Shown here: piece by piece, positions 1 to 12,283 of the stretch | Numbering within the stretch: position 1 is the first letter of the stretch | Layout: each line of letters begins with the position of its first letter | Assembly: GCA_000697665.1 (NCBI GenBank) | Contig: KL197734.1 | Location: forward strand, 462,872 to 523,788 | Length of the DNA stretch: 60,917 nucleotides | Source: Jaapia argillacea MUCL 33604 | Taxonomy: Eukaryota > Basidiomycota > Agaricomycetes > Jaapiales > Jaapiaceae | Direction of reading: 5' to 3' | Program-made: the position numbers and the translations under genes | The notes under the pieces: model-generated | The model's input: the letters and a program-made list of their open reading frames with translations, nothing else | Databases searched by the model: none | What the model was told of the DNA's origin: nothing

Positions 1-704
1 GTTCAGGACAATGACGATGAACAATGAGGGTACAACAATGAAAAGAGAGAACAATGAAAGAGATAACAATGGTGGGGCAGTACGAGGCTGTACAAGGCTG
101 TACAAGACGAGTCATTGGATGCTAATAATAGTATCGGGTCCAAGATAAGATAAAGGTCCAAGATAAGATAAGATAAGATAAAAGGATGCTCAGTATCATA
201 GACAAGGGAAATGATACGAAAGCAAAGGAAGTCCGATAAAAGAATGAAAACAACAGAAAATATACAAGTCCGGACGTGTTCACAACAGCACCACTAGCAA
301 CGGTGAATATCAACAGAGTTAGAATGACACTGGGGATTACCTTGCATCCAGCCATATTTCTTCCACAGAAAGGGGTCATTAGTTGTGTTTCTCTTGTCCT
401 GGACGTTTGTGTGAGGGCTCTGTTCGTAGCATCCCCCTCTTATATATTTCGGCAAGACCACGTTGTGGAGACATCCCTTTGACGAAATTATCAGCCCCAC
501 CACTGCTAACAAAGGTATTTGTGTTGACAACTGTCCAAAGGCTCCCGTTTGTCATTAATCAAATAGGGTTCGCTCAAAGGCAAGACAATGGCGCTTTTTT
601 GGTCATAACCAACAGTATGTGCATACTCTAGTCATCAATCTCTCCGTTGGTCCCCACCTCAACTCCCTCCTCAATCCCAGCACCTGTCTTTTCGGTTCTG
701 CCCC
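1..704. other. non-coding left edge, no gene recognised
   Basis: No open frame here has splice sites or family resemblance that I can support. The first 90 bases repeat the word ACAATGA several times, and a GATAA microsatellite follows. Short frames on both strands between 120 and 630 overlap each other and look like chance. The last 50-60 bases before 705 are pyrimidine-rich, as expected for the leader of the next gene. Confidence 0.5.
139..185. repeat. GATAA microsatellite
   Basis: AAGATAAGATAAAGGTCC occurs once, then the AGATA unit continues in tandem for about 25 bases. It is a short A/G-rich simple repeat. Confidence 0.7.
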
Positions 705-1159
705 ATGCCTCGTTCTCCTCCCTGCACCAACGTGAGTACCACCCTCACCACATTGTCAGTCCACAATCAGACGATCCTCCTCAGAGTCGCGCCACTTTCA
801 TCAAAGTTCTTCTCTTCGACCCATCCGACACGGATGTGCAATGCATACCTCTTTGCACCATCATTAACGGTAGTAGAGACCAATTTCCTTGCGTGGAGCA
901 CCTGCTTCGGGATCGCCCACCGACACAGTTTTGTGATGTCAATATCAAGGATGAAGGTGGTACCCCGCATCATTTTACCATCACATACAAATGTCACCAT
1001 GGCCTGTCGCGGAATCGGGCCTTGGAGGAGGTTGCACCTCAGGCTCATAACAAGTGGCATGGTCCTCTGTTGATAATGCAACAAGGCAGACGTCTTCCAT
1101 TTATCAGCTTGGGTGGAGCATATTATGAAGTACTCGCGAAGAGAGCTGTTAAGAAGTAA
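705..1159 (+). CDS. small two-exon protein of unknown function
   Basis: I do not recognise this protein. The model is exon 1 at 705-731 (MPRSPPCTN), a GT-AG intron at 732-784 (53 bp) and exon 2 at 785-1159 ending in TAA, giving about 134 residues in one frame across the junction. The intron size matches others in the window, and the ATG follows a pyrimidine-rich leader. Exon 2 has a hydrophobic start (ATFIKVLLFDP), a central part with several Cys and His residues and a basic end (LAKRAVKK). No signal peptide or membrane segment is visible. The exon 2 frame is also open upstream to 647, so an unspliced form of 170 residues is possible. Function unknown. Confidence 0.45.
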
Positions 1160-2866
1160 TTTCAACAGTTCTCACCACCATTTGATTTCTCTTCCTTACG
1201 CATCCCTTAGGTTCTTGTGTTCTGTCCTAACCGAATTGACTGCTGCAGTTGAAACTGGTCACAGCAAGGTGATTATGCCCACGGAGTTGTAAGCCTTGGA
1301 GAGTGGGGCCAGGGTGAGTTACTTCATTTCATGATGCTGCCCACGATCTTATAGTGGCTTAGTGTCTGCCGATCTTTTCTAGCTGTATACTAAGCTAATG
1401 CGATCTATACTCCCCTTACTGGATCCTAATTATAATGCTGTATGTATGATGGCAGTCTCAAAAGTGAAAGAGAAGTGCGTTTCCGATACGAGCACAAGTG
1501 TGACTGGATTCAACAACTGGGAATCCCAAGGAATCCATGTGATGACACTCGTTTGGGATCTGGGAGTCGGGATCCCAGGATCCCTCGAATGGTTCGCTGA
1601 GCTGGACTGCATGGCACTGGTCCGTTGGACTGGGCTGCGTTGCAATGAGCTGCGTTATGTTGATGGTTGTCGAGCTGCATTGGCGAGTTGAGTTGAGTGT
1701 GGTGGTGAGCGGCGCTGCACTGATTTCTTTCGCACTGCTCTGCCGAGCTGAGTTGCAGTGATTTCCATGTAGATAACTGGTGGATAGCTGGTTCCTGATA
1801 GTTAGAATATTCCATTGGGAAAAGTCGACTCAACAGGAAGACAGGTTTTCAGATTTTATCCAGCTGTTATCTCGATCACACAGGGTCCAGAAAAGGGGTC
1901 CTTTGACAACCAAGGTGCGGTGTTGTCAGGTAAAGAAAACTCTTTCTATGATAAAGCCTTTTGTGAGTTCAAAGAGCCAACTGACTTCTTGGATGTTGCC
2001 ACCCACTTTGCCAGGAATTCAGCCAAACAAATCTCAGGAATTTGGTGGCATAGTCGCCAGGTGGAATGTCATATCAAATTCCAGTGATTTTGCCAGACCA
2101 ACAGGTGGATAAAAGTTAACTTCGTGAAGAGTGTTTGTCTGAAAGACCAGGTCGCAAAAAGTTGGCCTTTGCGCAACTGGTTGTCAGATCAGACAATGGA
2201 CGAAAAGGTCATATTTTCAACAAAAGCTGTCCTGGTAGACAGCTTCACAGCAGAGGACCTTTTGCATGTCTGGAGGATGAGGCAATAGACGGGTGAAAGT
2301 TGAACTACTAATAACAAGTGAGAAACCTATTGTCTGAGAAGATATCTTAACTATGTGCCATCTCGTTGAGAGCGACACGCCGACAACAGATTCCAAAACG
2401 ATCAGATGTTATCTTCCAATTTCAGGGCGACATTTGCGATGTAATATTTTAACATTTCAATCTGTGTTCGTCATGTGTTGTCGCGGCAAATATTCTCCCA
2501 CGCCCGTAGTGGCATGGGTTTCACTTCGTTAACTTCAGACTTGCGTCCAGCCTATCCTTGATTTCCTTTGTGATGCCTGACCCATACATCTCAACACACT
2601 ATGATCCTATCTTCCTTGCCGAATTGAGTCGCACCTATTCAATCGCTGACAGCCAGCTTTTAAGCCACGAGCTTGATCGCCACATCATGGGAAGACATTC
2701 TTTACACGCCTGGCGACAATAAACTTTCGACACGTTCAAAATCTTTGTGCCGCATGTTCGCATGGCAGCTGCATTCGACTGACTTTGTATAACGTTCCAC
2801 GAATTTCGCCAACCCGTTCTAAAGCTCTCACCTCTGCGCATTTTCATTTCTTTTGTATCCATCGAA
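1160..2866. other. long non-coding stretch, no gene recognised
   Basis: Open frames of 70-110 codons exist but lack splice structure or recognisable motifs. Around 1515-1590 there is a cluster of TGGGATCC-like words and their inverses. From about 1600 to 1760 the plus strand is G/T-rich with a degenerate GAGCTGCGTT-like word. Nothing resembles transposase or reverse transcriptase. The last few hundred bases should contain the promoter of the GTPase gene starting at 2867. Confidence 0.4.
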
Positions 2867-5800
2867 ATGCCACGAAATGTTCCTGCCCCTACTCAATCTT
2901 CTTCTTGGCCCACGGTCATGGTATGTCGCTCGTCGTTGCAGTTGGCCAAAGTCAATGTGTTTAGAGTTCGCATAGGTCGATATGGTTGCAACGACAACCA
3001 CCGATCTTCTTCAGCTACCATCCGCTCGCAAGGCTGACTTGTCCCGCAGGACCACCGTCGACACGGTTCTTCGCTGGTTACAAACTGATGCACATGCCGA
3101 TGGAGTCCCTGAATCACCCCTTCGCGCCATGGTCTGGATGAAATCACCGGGTATCCCCTCGCATGAGTACATAATCCTGCAGTTCGACTGCACATGGTTA
3201 CGTATGGAGCGGGACACAGACAATTGGCGCTCTGCCCTTGGGACCGGACAGAAGACCACGCGCAGAGAGAAGATCGCGTTCTCCCAGAACTTCGACGACC
3301 TTCGTGATCCTCGTGATCAAGTCCTCGCGGCGCTTTCAGTTCGACCTGGCGCCATCGACCTAGCATGCCTTGCGTGTCTTCTCACCGCCATCATCAGCGA
3401 TGTTGATTACTACAATCTCTACACCTTCAACTGTTGGTGGTTCGTCGGCTGTGTTTGGAGCAATCTTGTCGCTTTGATTACCCCAAATGGTTCCGAGTTC
3501 TGGCTCGGCGAGGGCAGAGACACCGCCATTTCTGCTGCCCAGCTTTACAAGAGATCCCCGCACATTGAGGCGGAATGCGATGCTACGACATTCGCTCGCA
3601 TCCAGCAGCACACCCATTTGGAGGTTTTGAAGCGTGTTTTCGCGACTGGTCAGCCGGGGGGCGACATGTTGCGGATCTCTGCAAACATCGAGAAAGCTTA
3701 TATCGAAGCGCTCCGAGATCTAGCCTTCGAGAAAGCTCTTCTCAAAGAGGTGGGGGTTCGAAGAATGTCTTTCCTGTGAGTGTCATCTTCGTGTCAAGTA
3801 TCATACTGACAACTGACTTTCAAGAGTCTTGGGCCCATCTGGAGTGGGGAAGACCTCGGTGAGTGGATCGGGTATATTGGAGGGAAAGCGGTCTGAATCA
3901 TCTCATAGTTTATCGCCGCGGTCACGGGGAAGGATACACTTTTGGGGAATGGTTTAGCGCCGTCCACTCGGGATATTAACACCATTAGATTTCGAGAGAG
4001 GATCAAATTCATCGACACGCCACCCAATGATGAATTTCGGGGTAATTTATACGATGAGCTTATGGCTTCAAGGCTGATCCCCCAGAGAAAGTAGGTCCCT
4101 CCTCGTGACCCTCGTTCGATATCGGTACTCATCAATCCATGCAGTGACGAAGGATGCACGATCGTCCTATACTTCCACTCAATTCATCGTAAACGCATTG
4201 CTCGCGATTTTCGGAAACTCGATCAATTTTGCAAATCTATGCAGCTCAAACAAATTATTTTCGTCACGGCAATGTGGGACGGAGTCTCAAATCATGCAGT
4301 TGCACAAAGAGAACGGGAGCTCATCGAATTTTGGTCATCGATGGGTCTGGATGCTGTGACAGCCCGATTCATGTGCACACAAGAGTCTGGGCGGGACGTC
4401 TTGTACAAGGCTGCCAAAGCTACGCCGCGGTACCGCCTCCTCCCTGCCTCCGCTCCCTCGGGTGTCACTCGATACGATTCCTCAGTTACTGCTGTGATAT
4501 CCTCTCCCACCGACCAACCGAGTGGGTAAGTAATCTGACCATATGAGAACCTTCGGAGTCGCTGACTTACCCTTTGCAGAACTAGTGACTCCACAGATCC
4601 TGTCCCCCACTCGTACGCCCTACGTCCCCCTCAATACCTTAGAAACTCGTTGACTATCCCCTCAGTAATGGTAAACACCGCGAGCCACAAGCCAATCCGA
4701 GCCTGGCTAGTTTTGCGGATGTTGTCAGTTCGGAGGTTCAGGAGAAGAGATCAGCCAGCGAAGCCGAAGCCCGAAAACTATCCCTCCCTCCGGTTCCAGT
4801 GACAACCGCTGAAAACCAAGAACACGCGAACGGAGCCAGCACTCCCCGAATCCTTGGGTTTATCGCTGAGACGGTGGCTTCACGGGCATCCCCCAACGTT
4901 GACAAACCGAACGGGCGAGTAATCTGATGATACGAGTTCCTCAAGGGTCGTTGACTTATTCCTTGCAGAACTTCCTGTACCGATGATGTATGTATTATTT
5001 CCCCGCCTCGTGGCTGTGAATCAACAACCTGATCAACCCTGTGATCAGGATATTCAGTTGTGTGATCCTATCATCTTCTCGAGTTAGGAGATGCTCATAC
5101 GTTTGTTCTAGCATCGACCAATCGGATAACAGTAAGGGATCGGGGGGCTGGAATCCGTAAGTGTTTTCGTTTCTCTGTCCCGTGTTCCGCTCTGATTCGC
5201 GGCTCCCCCAGCCTGAAAAAGATGCTTCGGAAGCGCTGGGCATGTACCTTCCTGTTATCCTGTTGATTTGAGAAATGACGACCGTGTCAGCCTAAGGGTG
5301 GTGACAGCGCAAAACCTCGGCCATGCAAAGCCTCTTCCCGCGCACACCTCGACGACATCGACGACTTCAGCACAGAGGACATAGTTATTGCGTGATTTGT
5401 GTACCCTCCTCGTCAGATATTCAATATTCTAACACATTCTATCTCTAGGGTGATGGGCCCCACAGGATCTGGAAAAAGCACGGTGAGAGAAGTCAACTTC
5501 ATATCAAGATGGCACTTGCTCAGCCTCAAATGAAGTTTGTCAACCATATCACCGGAGAGGAAGCGAAAGTTGGCCACAGTTTTCACTCGTGCACATCAGA
5601 GGTACAAATATACAAGCTTCAATCCCCGAATGGCACCTACGACCTGGTTTTCGTTGATACTCCTGGATTCGACGATACGCAAAAGTCGGATACGGTTATT
5701 CTGACCTTGATCTCGGATTGGTTGAATAAAACGTATGTCTTCTTCATCGCTAAGGAGCGTTTGGTTCACTTGTCCCAGGTATAAGAACAAAATTCTTCTG

Positions 5801-6397
5801 AGTGGCATCATCTACTTCCACCGTATTTCCGACAATCGCATGGCGGGTACAACCCTCAAAAATCTTGGTCTGTTTCAGAAGCTCTGCGGGGAGAACACAC
5901 TGGAGAACGTCATTCTGACAACGACCATGTGGGACAAAGTCGATGAGCTAACGGCGAGCTCACGGGAAGAGGTGTTGGTGTCGACACAGTGGAGATATAT
6001 GTTGTCGAAGAAATCGAGGACCTCGCGCTTTCTCAATACCCGCGAATCGGCTTGGGCAGTCATAGACCCCATACTACTTTCGGCGCATCAGAAACGTGCC
6101 TTACTTCTCCAAACGGAGATGGGGGAGTTGCAGAGGACTCTCCCCGAAACCTCAGCTGGGTACGCGCTCTTCAATAACATGAATGAACTGCTCAAGAAAC
6201 AGCAACACGTGCTTCGGATGCTTCGGAGGTGTCGGGAGGAGATGATCAAGTCGACTGATTCGGACGCTCTCGAGACCTTAACGGCCGAGTACAATAGGCT
6301 TCGGCAGGAAGTTGGCGGGACGATGGAGGAGTTGGAAGCCTTGCGAGTGCCGTTTGGAAAGCGTCTGCTCCTCAAACTCCGTCGATTTGGCCCATGA
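2867..6397 (+). CDS. protein with two AIG1-like P-loop GTPase domains
   Basis: Exons read: 2867-2920, 2976-3775, 3835-3858, 3909-4090, 4145-4525, then several linker exons (one is 4666-4914), then the second domain to TGA at 6395-6397. All early junctions keep phase. Domain 1 has Walker A GPSGVGKTS (split by an intron after the P-loop), IDTPPNDEF as G3 and VTAMWDGV near G4. Domain 2 has EDIVIA joined to VMGPTGSGKST, then VDTPGFDDTQKSD, a SGIIYFHRISDNRMAG segment and TTMWDKV, the arrangement of the basidiomycete AIG1/septin-like GTPase family. A coiled-coil-like tail closes the protein (about 6180-6350). The 250-residue N-terminal region before domain 1 is unrecognised. The linker is Ser/Pro/Glu-rich and some of its small exons are unresolved; the locus could be two adjacent genes with a boundary at about 4600-5300. 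Role presumably GTP binding in the cytosol; substrate unknown. Confidence 0.65.
4526..4968 (+). repeat. duplicated 54-bp intron inside the GTPase linker (4526-4579 and 4915-4968)
   Basis: Two introns of exactly 54 bp share most of their sequence (GAGTAATCTGA near the 5' end, TTGCAG at the 3' end). The flanking exon ends are also alike: DQPSG before the first and DKPNG before the second, and both following exons begin with AACT. The first donor is GTAAGT, the second GCGAGT, a GC-AG intron. This points to an internal exon-plus-intron duplication in the linker. Confidence 0.7.
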
Positions 6398-7233
6398 CTA
6401 CCAGGTGATAGGTACGATTCCCCCATCTTTTTCGACGAGCCCTTATTGTTGTCCACAGCATCGGCATCGATGGTCCGTTGAGATAAATTATCACCAGTCC
6501 TGCTTCGCTTCCTGCATGTATCGTTGTTGTTCCTGTATTCGTCACCAATTTTCACTTAAAGTGTTCTGTTTGTTTGGATCCGCTTCCCAACCTTCAAGGG
6601 TGCGTTCGGCGAGGGAATTGCTGTTTGACCTACAGGCGGAGCGAAACTTGGTTATTGATCTTCACCATGTCCTCAGTTCTATATAATAATCCTCACAGCG
6701 ACATCCATTGAATAGGATGCCTTTCGGTGGCAGGGATACACACGTACGACTACGAAAGTCAAAGCTGGAAGAAATGTGAATGAAACACACACAGTGCTCT
6801 GCGCCTCGACCTCAAAAAGTACAACCAACTCGAAACACGTTACGTGTGGTGATTCAGACTCGGATCTGCATGTCAGGCGATCAACAAATGGGATGACTGC
6901 TGAGCTCCAGATGGGCCACAGACGGTGGCACGGCAATGTCGTAACGTCCAGGGACACCATCTCTTCGCAGATCTCCCGATGGTACATACGTGGTTCGAGT
7001 GGCGGACAACTTGAAATATGGAGACAAACACGAGACCCAGAGCAGTTGGACGTAGCCAGAAGACATAACTGTTCAATCGCCAGAGCGTGGAAAGATCTCT
7101 CACTCAAGTACTGTGACTCGTTTGAAGGACAGCAAATCGGATTCGTTGAAGGGATTAGGAGGAATTTGATGGCTACTTCAGCATAGAAGGTGGCAAGGTT
7201 GTAGTAGGGGTACAAAGAGGTATGACAATCTAC
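6398..7233. other. intergenic, no gene recognised
   Basis: This lies between the stop of the GTPase gene (plus) and the stop of the decayed F-box copy A (minus), so both 3' ends face it. One plus-strand open frame (6776-7186) has no recognisable motif or splice structure and is probably chance. Confidence 0.45.
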
Positions 7234-8853
7234 TCAGTGCCTGATGGTAACGGATCCTTCCCCTACAACGCGACCTGCTTGCAATTCAGTGAGGACCCCC
7301 ATAACCTCACAATATACTTGAGGCAGAGAACAATCCTTCAACTCGGGGAACATTGCGTCGAGAATTCGAGCAACTTGCTCTGCAGGTGGTGGATTCTCCG
7401 GCTTAAGAACTTGGCGGAATGTGGAAATAGAAAGATGGTAGAGGGAATGTGGTTTGGATTTGGTCGAGTCCACTGAAGCGGGGATGTAGAGGGTGGAGAA
7501 GGTCAGCGAAACGAGGCTTGGCCAGGCAAGAGTCATGGCTTGGAGAGGAGGGAGAGAGAGGCTGAATTGGACGGTGAAACTTTGCATGTGGGGACAGGAT
7601 AATGTCATGATCTTCACTTGTTCCGGGGTCATAGTTGGCCATTTCAACTGGTCGGCCAACCATCCGAAAAGCAAAACAAGGGCCCTAAGTTTCGGAAGGC
7701 CTCTCATGAGGCTGTGAAAGATTGGCACTCCAACTTCTTCCACTGGGTGACGACGCCCCGACTGTAACATGACTTCTCGCAAAGTTGCAGAGAGTTTGGA
7801 GACGAGGAGGGAGGCAGAGGAGAGAAAGTCGTGGGTTGACCCTCTTCTGAGAGCGAAGGATGAGAATGATTGAAGGTGAGGTGAGGATATGGAGTTGAGA
7901 GTGGCGAGGAGGGCGCTGGGTTACCGTCTCGGACGAAGATGTGAGTCAGGGATGGGAAACCGGGAGTAGACGATACCATGCCAGGACCATTGGGTAGCTC
8001 CAGACCTATAATCTTCCTAAGGCGTGGTAACCCTGACATGGCCTTTAGAACGATTGATCGCGCTTCGTCTCCAGCCACCATGACTCTCAAGTTCACCTCC
8101 GTCAGATTCTGGAACTTGGATAGAAACGCCATGGAGACGTCAAAGGTATCACCGGCGAGGGTAAAGGACTCGATTAGTGGGCAGTGACGAGTGAGCGTGT
8201 GGAAGCAGAGTTCGAGTCACTCTTTGTCTTCGTTCGAAGGGGGATCTGCATCATCGTCAATGTCGTCAATGTGATTTCCGATGAATAGAGTCCAAAGAGA
8301 AGGAGTGAGGAAGGCGCTAATTTCAAGGGTGACGGTTGCGGATGTCTTGGTTGGAGAGTCGTGGGACCAGGTGAGGGAACGTAGTGAGGGTATCAAGTTG
8401 GGGGCTGTCTTATATTGAAGGAGGCGAGAGTACGGGGTGCAATGGATTCGACCGTCGCGGATTCGACTGTCGTGGTAGGAGTTAAGGAAGCGAATCCGAG
8501 AGGCGTAGTAGTCGAAACGTACCCAGTCGGCCTTTTCGAGAGGATATAATACACTCTATACCGTGGTTAATACCGATTGGGAACCAAAAGCGGGAAGAAG
8601 TCATACTGACATATCACAAATATACCCGACCATGATCACTCTCCTCCTGCGATGCCTCTAAAGCAGGTATAAGCTTGAGAAGAGGCTCCATGTCAAGCAT
8701 CTCCTGCCACAGAACGTCGAGTGCAGTTTCCAAGTATCTTCGAGAAGAGAGGGCGAGGCCAGCAAGACTGCCGCCACGTTCTGAGGAGTGTTTGAGATAC
8801 CAACATATCTCACCAAATAGCTCTGTAATCGGGAAGACTTGGGAGTGTGGCAT
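7234..8853 (-). pseudogene. F-box/LRR-like protein, copy A, decayed
   Basis: This matches the seven-copy family at 21-36 kb along its whole length. Exon 1 starts at 8853 (MPHSQVFPITELFGEICWYL, then ETALDVLWQEMLDMEPLLKLIPALEA) and exon 2 carries the IPSLRSLTWSHD, FPSLTHIFVRDGNP and GLPKLRALVLLF blocks down to 7234. Three lesions are visible: a TGA at 8614-8616 just before the usual exon 1 donor, an in-frame TGA at 8217-8219 (after SNEDKE), and a 1-nt loss or 2-nt gain near 7919 that shifts the frame after GNP. It lies 12 kb from the main array and is more diverged than any array member, so it looks like an old copy. It shares its upstream region with the coiled-coil gene at 9234. The first TGA could be avoided by using a donor at the preceding GTATAT, but the other two lesions remain. 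Confidence 0.75.
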
Positions 8854-9233
8854 TGTTCGACCTGCTTCACAACTCAGTGGGCGAAAGTTGAGATTCTGGG
8901 AAGGTCTTACTGGCGGACGAGAAATGCGATTGAAGATGAGCGGAGATTGCCAGAGACTGCTGCGATATTACAACTCCACTTCCACCAGAAAACGAACAGA
9001 TTAATGATTCGAGATATTGTGGAGAGAATTGGACGATGGTCGAGCAGCCAGCAGCAGAAATTGAGGTACCCAAGGTTGTCGTTGGTTGTAAAGTTCAAGC
9101 TGAATCCAGCACCGACGTCGAACCACAGAAGTTTTCCAGCTCCTTTCGAGTTTGGAACAATTCAAGTTGATTCTTTCAAGAACAATTGGACTTCAACTGC
9201 CTTCGACAAAACCCCCATCACCTCGCATTCACC
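8854..9233. promoter_or_regulatory. divergent promoter region, F-box copy A / coiled-coil gene
   Basis: A 380-bp region lies between two diverging starts (8853 minus, 9234 plus). At about 9065-9098 it contains CCAAGGTTGTCGTTGGTTG followed by TAAAGTTCAAG, the same block found about 165-250 bp upstream of every F-box copy in the array. No TATA box is obvious. Confidence 0.55.
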
Positions 9234-11708
9234 ATGTCTGGCCAACCCTTACATCAGAATCGGTATCAAGGGAATTCACCCAGTCTTCAGGCTACTCCAC
9301 CGGTCTCGCCCTCCCAACGGCAATTGCACGCAAACGCTTATGAGAATACTCTATATTTTCTCGCTCTTTTCATTTTCTGTGAGTTTCTTTATCAAGTATA
9401 GTGTGTTTCACCAGGGCACCTTTTTCATTGCATATCACACAGTCAATCCAGCTGTCAAGTCAGTCAGAGGACACTGCTCCTTTGTGGCATCAATATCGGC
9501 CCTCGTTCGACGATGTACAGGAGACACTCGTATTTTCCGTGGACGAGGCGCCCAAGAACCACCCCGCCCCCCAGTCCACATCCCAACGGTTAGCCACCCT
9601 CACCATAAATTACCTCCTTCTTCGCCCGACGCCCATACATACTCCTGATCCCCATAGCAGCAAGAAACTCGTATATATCTCACAAACTCTCATGCTTGCC
9701 CGACTTTTCACCCAAGTTGTCTTCTTCGTCTGGGCCTTCCTGGCCTTTGGCGGGTTTCAGATTGCCTTGACCACAGTCGTTGCCATGGTACGAGACATCG
9801 CATTCATCTCATACGCTCGTCACTCCGTATTTTCTTACACTATTCTTGGTAGCCATCTGTGGCGATTCAAGAAGTTCAGCTAGTCGTTCTCGGCCCCATA
9901 TTTCCCAAATTTGTTGCGACCATCATCGCTACTATCCAATACGTGCTACAGGCTCTTGTGCCATTCGCGCGATCTACTCTGTGCCAAAATAGTTTCACTC
10001 TGGTCATGCAAGTCATCCTCCAGATTACTCTGGAGGGGCTTGAGCTACTTGGTAGCGGGGTTCATGGTTTCAAAACTGGATTTGAGGTAGGACTCGCGTG
10101 GCTGACACATTCGTCACAACTAACCATCGACTCTATCCATGAACTCTTTTCAGATATTCTTTGTCGAACGAACCCCGCACGAAGTTGGGTCTCTTCTGCC
10201 ATCGTCATGTGCACTCGGCGAATTCGCTGAATCATGGCTATCTGCGTGGATTTTCGCGATGGTAAGAGGACTTGTTTCCTGCGACCAACGCGTATCTGAC
10301 TTGTTAACCAAAGTGTGTATTCACTCCAGTGAACCACTTCGACAAGCCGCTCCGAGTGCGTTGTCCTCGCACAGTCTTCTCGGACATCCTATTCTCTTCG
10401 TCCACAGTAGCACATGCTGCCATAACGGTTTCCGGGCCGACATTTCTCAAGATCCAAGCCTCAATCGACGTGCTCCTCTACAGACATTCGGAATCCATCG
10501 TCTCAAGCGTCGCTAATCTCTTACAAGCCCTTCTGAATCTTACCTGCAAGCTCTCAAAAATACCATCTCAAATCCATCTACTCCCCTCTCGTGAAGCCCT
10601 CAACGCCCAACTACGAGCCCAAATTGTTTCCGCACGCGCCTCTTATTCCGCTCAAGGCCTCATCCTCACTTCTACTCGCGTTTCCCGCCGAAAATCCCAA
10701 AATGCTTTGGGGCGTACTGAAGCCATGCTTGCCGATGCCAAGGATCGCCATCCTATTCTTTTCAGAGGGAATGAGCTGGCGGTTGAACGGGAGGTTGGGT
10801 TGAATGACGAACTGAGGCTCCTGCGAAACGAGAATGTCAAACAGGAGGCCAATAGAGCGACGCTCACCGATGACCTCAATCATTCCATCGGATCGATCGA
10901 GGTGCTCGAAGCGGAGAAGGAAAGGATTAGTGAGGAGAAGGTCAAGTTGCTTGGTGAGAAAGAGAAGCTTGTGAGAGAGATGGAAAGAGAACGGAGCGAG
11001 CTCGACGAAGCTAAGGTTTTGGTGCAGGCTTACCAAGCCAAAGAGAGTGCGGCGTTCCGAGCTGTATTCGAGTTGGAGGAGAGCATTGAGAGGGCGTCGA
11101 GAGATGATGAGAAGTTTGAGATTGAGAAGAGGGTTCTCGAAGAGAAGACTCAGGTATTGATGGCGAGGGAGATAGATTTAGCTGGAATGGTGGAAGACGA
11201 AAGATGTTCTCGGCTCGCGGTTGAGGCCAAGACTTCGATCGCCGTCGCCGAGTTGGTTGAGGAGAACGAGGAGTTGAAGAAGACAACATCGATGATGATC
11301 GACGAAGTTCCCCATATCGAGTCAGCTATCCAGGCTCTCATCCTTCAAATCACCCCTCTCGAAAGCCTCCAGTCCGACGTCAAGGCCACCCAAGATCGTT
11401 GCAGGACCATTGAACGAGAGAATGCCGATCTTAAAGTGATGATGTTGGGCTTGAAGCCTAGGTATTCAGGGGGAATGGTGGGAGAGTTGCAGAATGTGAT
11501 TTCAGGGTTGACGATGGAGCTGTCATCTCAGTGGGAGAAGATTCGGATGGTCCATATGCAAGTCGAGATGACGAGGAATGGGGTAAATGCGGACAGAACT
11601 CATTCTACGAACCTGCAAGTGCGTCCACTGTTTTCATCTGTCGTATCGTCTCGAGTGCTTATGTCTCGACGCTGTTGAAGAAAGAAGTCCTCGGAAGACG
11701 AAACATGA
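9234..11708 (+). CDS. membrane protein with long C-terminal coiled coil, unknown function
   Basis: Six exons in one consistent frame: 9234-9395, 9443-9787, 9853-10086, 10154-10261, 10314-11618 and 11685-11708, all with GT-AG introns of 47-67 bp; about 725 residues. The N-terminal half has three hydrophobic stretches: LYFLALFIFCEFLY, LFTQVVFFVWAFLAFGGFQI and VATIIATIQYVLQALVPF. From about 10740 to 11450 the protein is rich in Glu, Lys and Leu with heptad-like spacing (EAEKERISEEKVKLLGEKEK), a long coiled coil. It is probably membrane-anchored with a cytosolic rod. I do not recognise the family. The last tiny exon (KSSEDET) is uncertain; without it the frame ends at 11678. A broken fragment of the coiled-coil part lies at 15610-15850. 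Confidence 0.65.
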
Positions 11709-12283
11709 ATGTCTCCGTTCAATAGTGAGTTCTTTCATTTTGATACTCTCATCTAGGGTGGTACTCAGGGATGCCCTTGTAGGATAGATCATGAGATCTG
11801 TCAGAACCATGAACTCGGGAGTCGGCGTCGGCGAGTCCACGTTGGATGTAGATCGCGTTGAATTGATTTTTCAAGGGTGAACTACAGAATCGGAGCCTTG
11901 TATTCGTCTTATTTGTACCTTCGAATTCACTCTTCTCGTCTGAATCCCAAATTATAGGAAGACCTTCTGGAAATTATCTCTCCTGTCCCGACTCAGGATG
12001 GGAGACCTAACTTACGATCTCAGTTCGAATCCTGAACTATCCCGACTCCCACCAAGTGAGAGGACGGTTTTCTCGTGCTAGATCGAATCATCACGCCCTT
12101 CCCGTTTGTAGTTGGCAAATGCAACTGTATACCTCGAGCTATGTACCAATGTACCCCATATCCCTTCAAGTAGGATCCATAGCATATAGGAAGCATGATG
12201 TACGGAAACAAGATTACCACCCTATAGATTACATGTAGCACAAATACAAGTGATTGAAGACCGTCAAACGAAAGGGGCATATG
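11709..12283. other. intergenic between convergent genes
   Basis: This holds the 3' flanks of the coiled-coil gene (plus) and the CorA-like gene (minus). I see no open frame with supporting features. Confidence 0.5.

Noticed and set aside
1398-1691. 97-codon frame with repeated TGGGATCC-like words
   Set aside because: The composition follows the local simple repeats and no family or splice structure is visible. The clustered palindromes are short and irregular.
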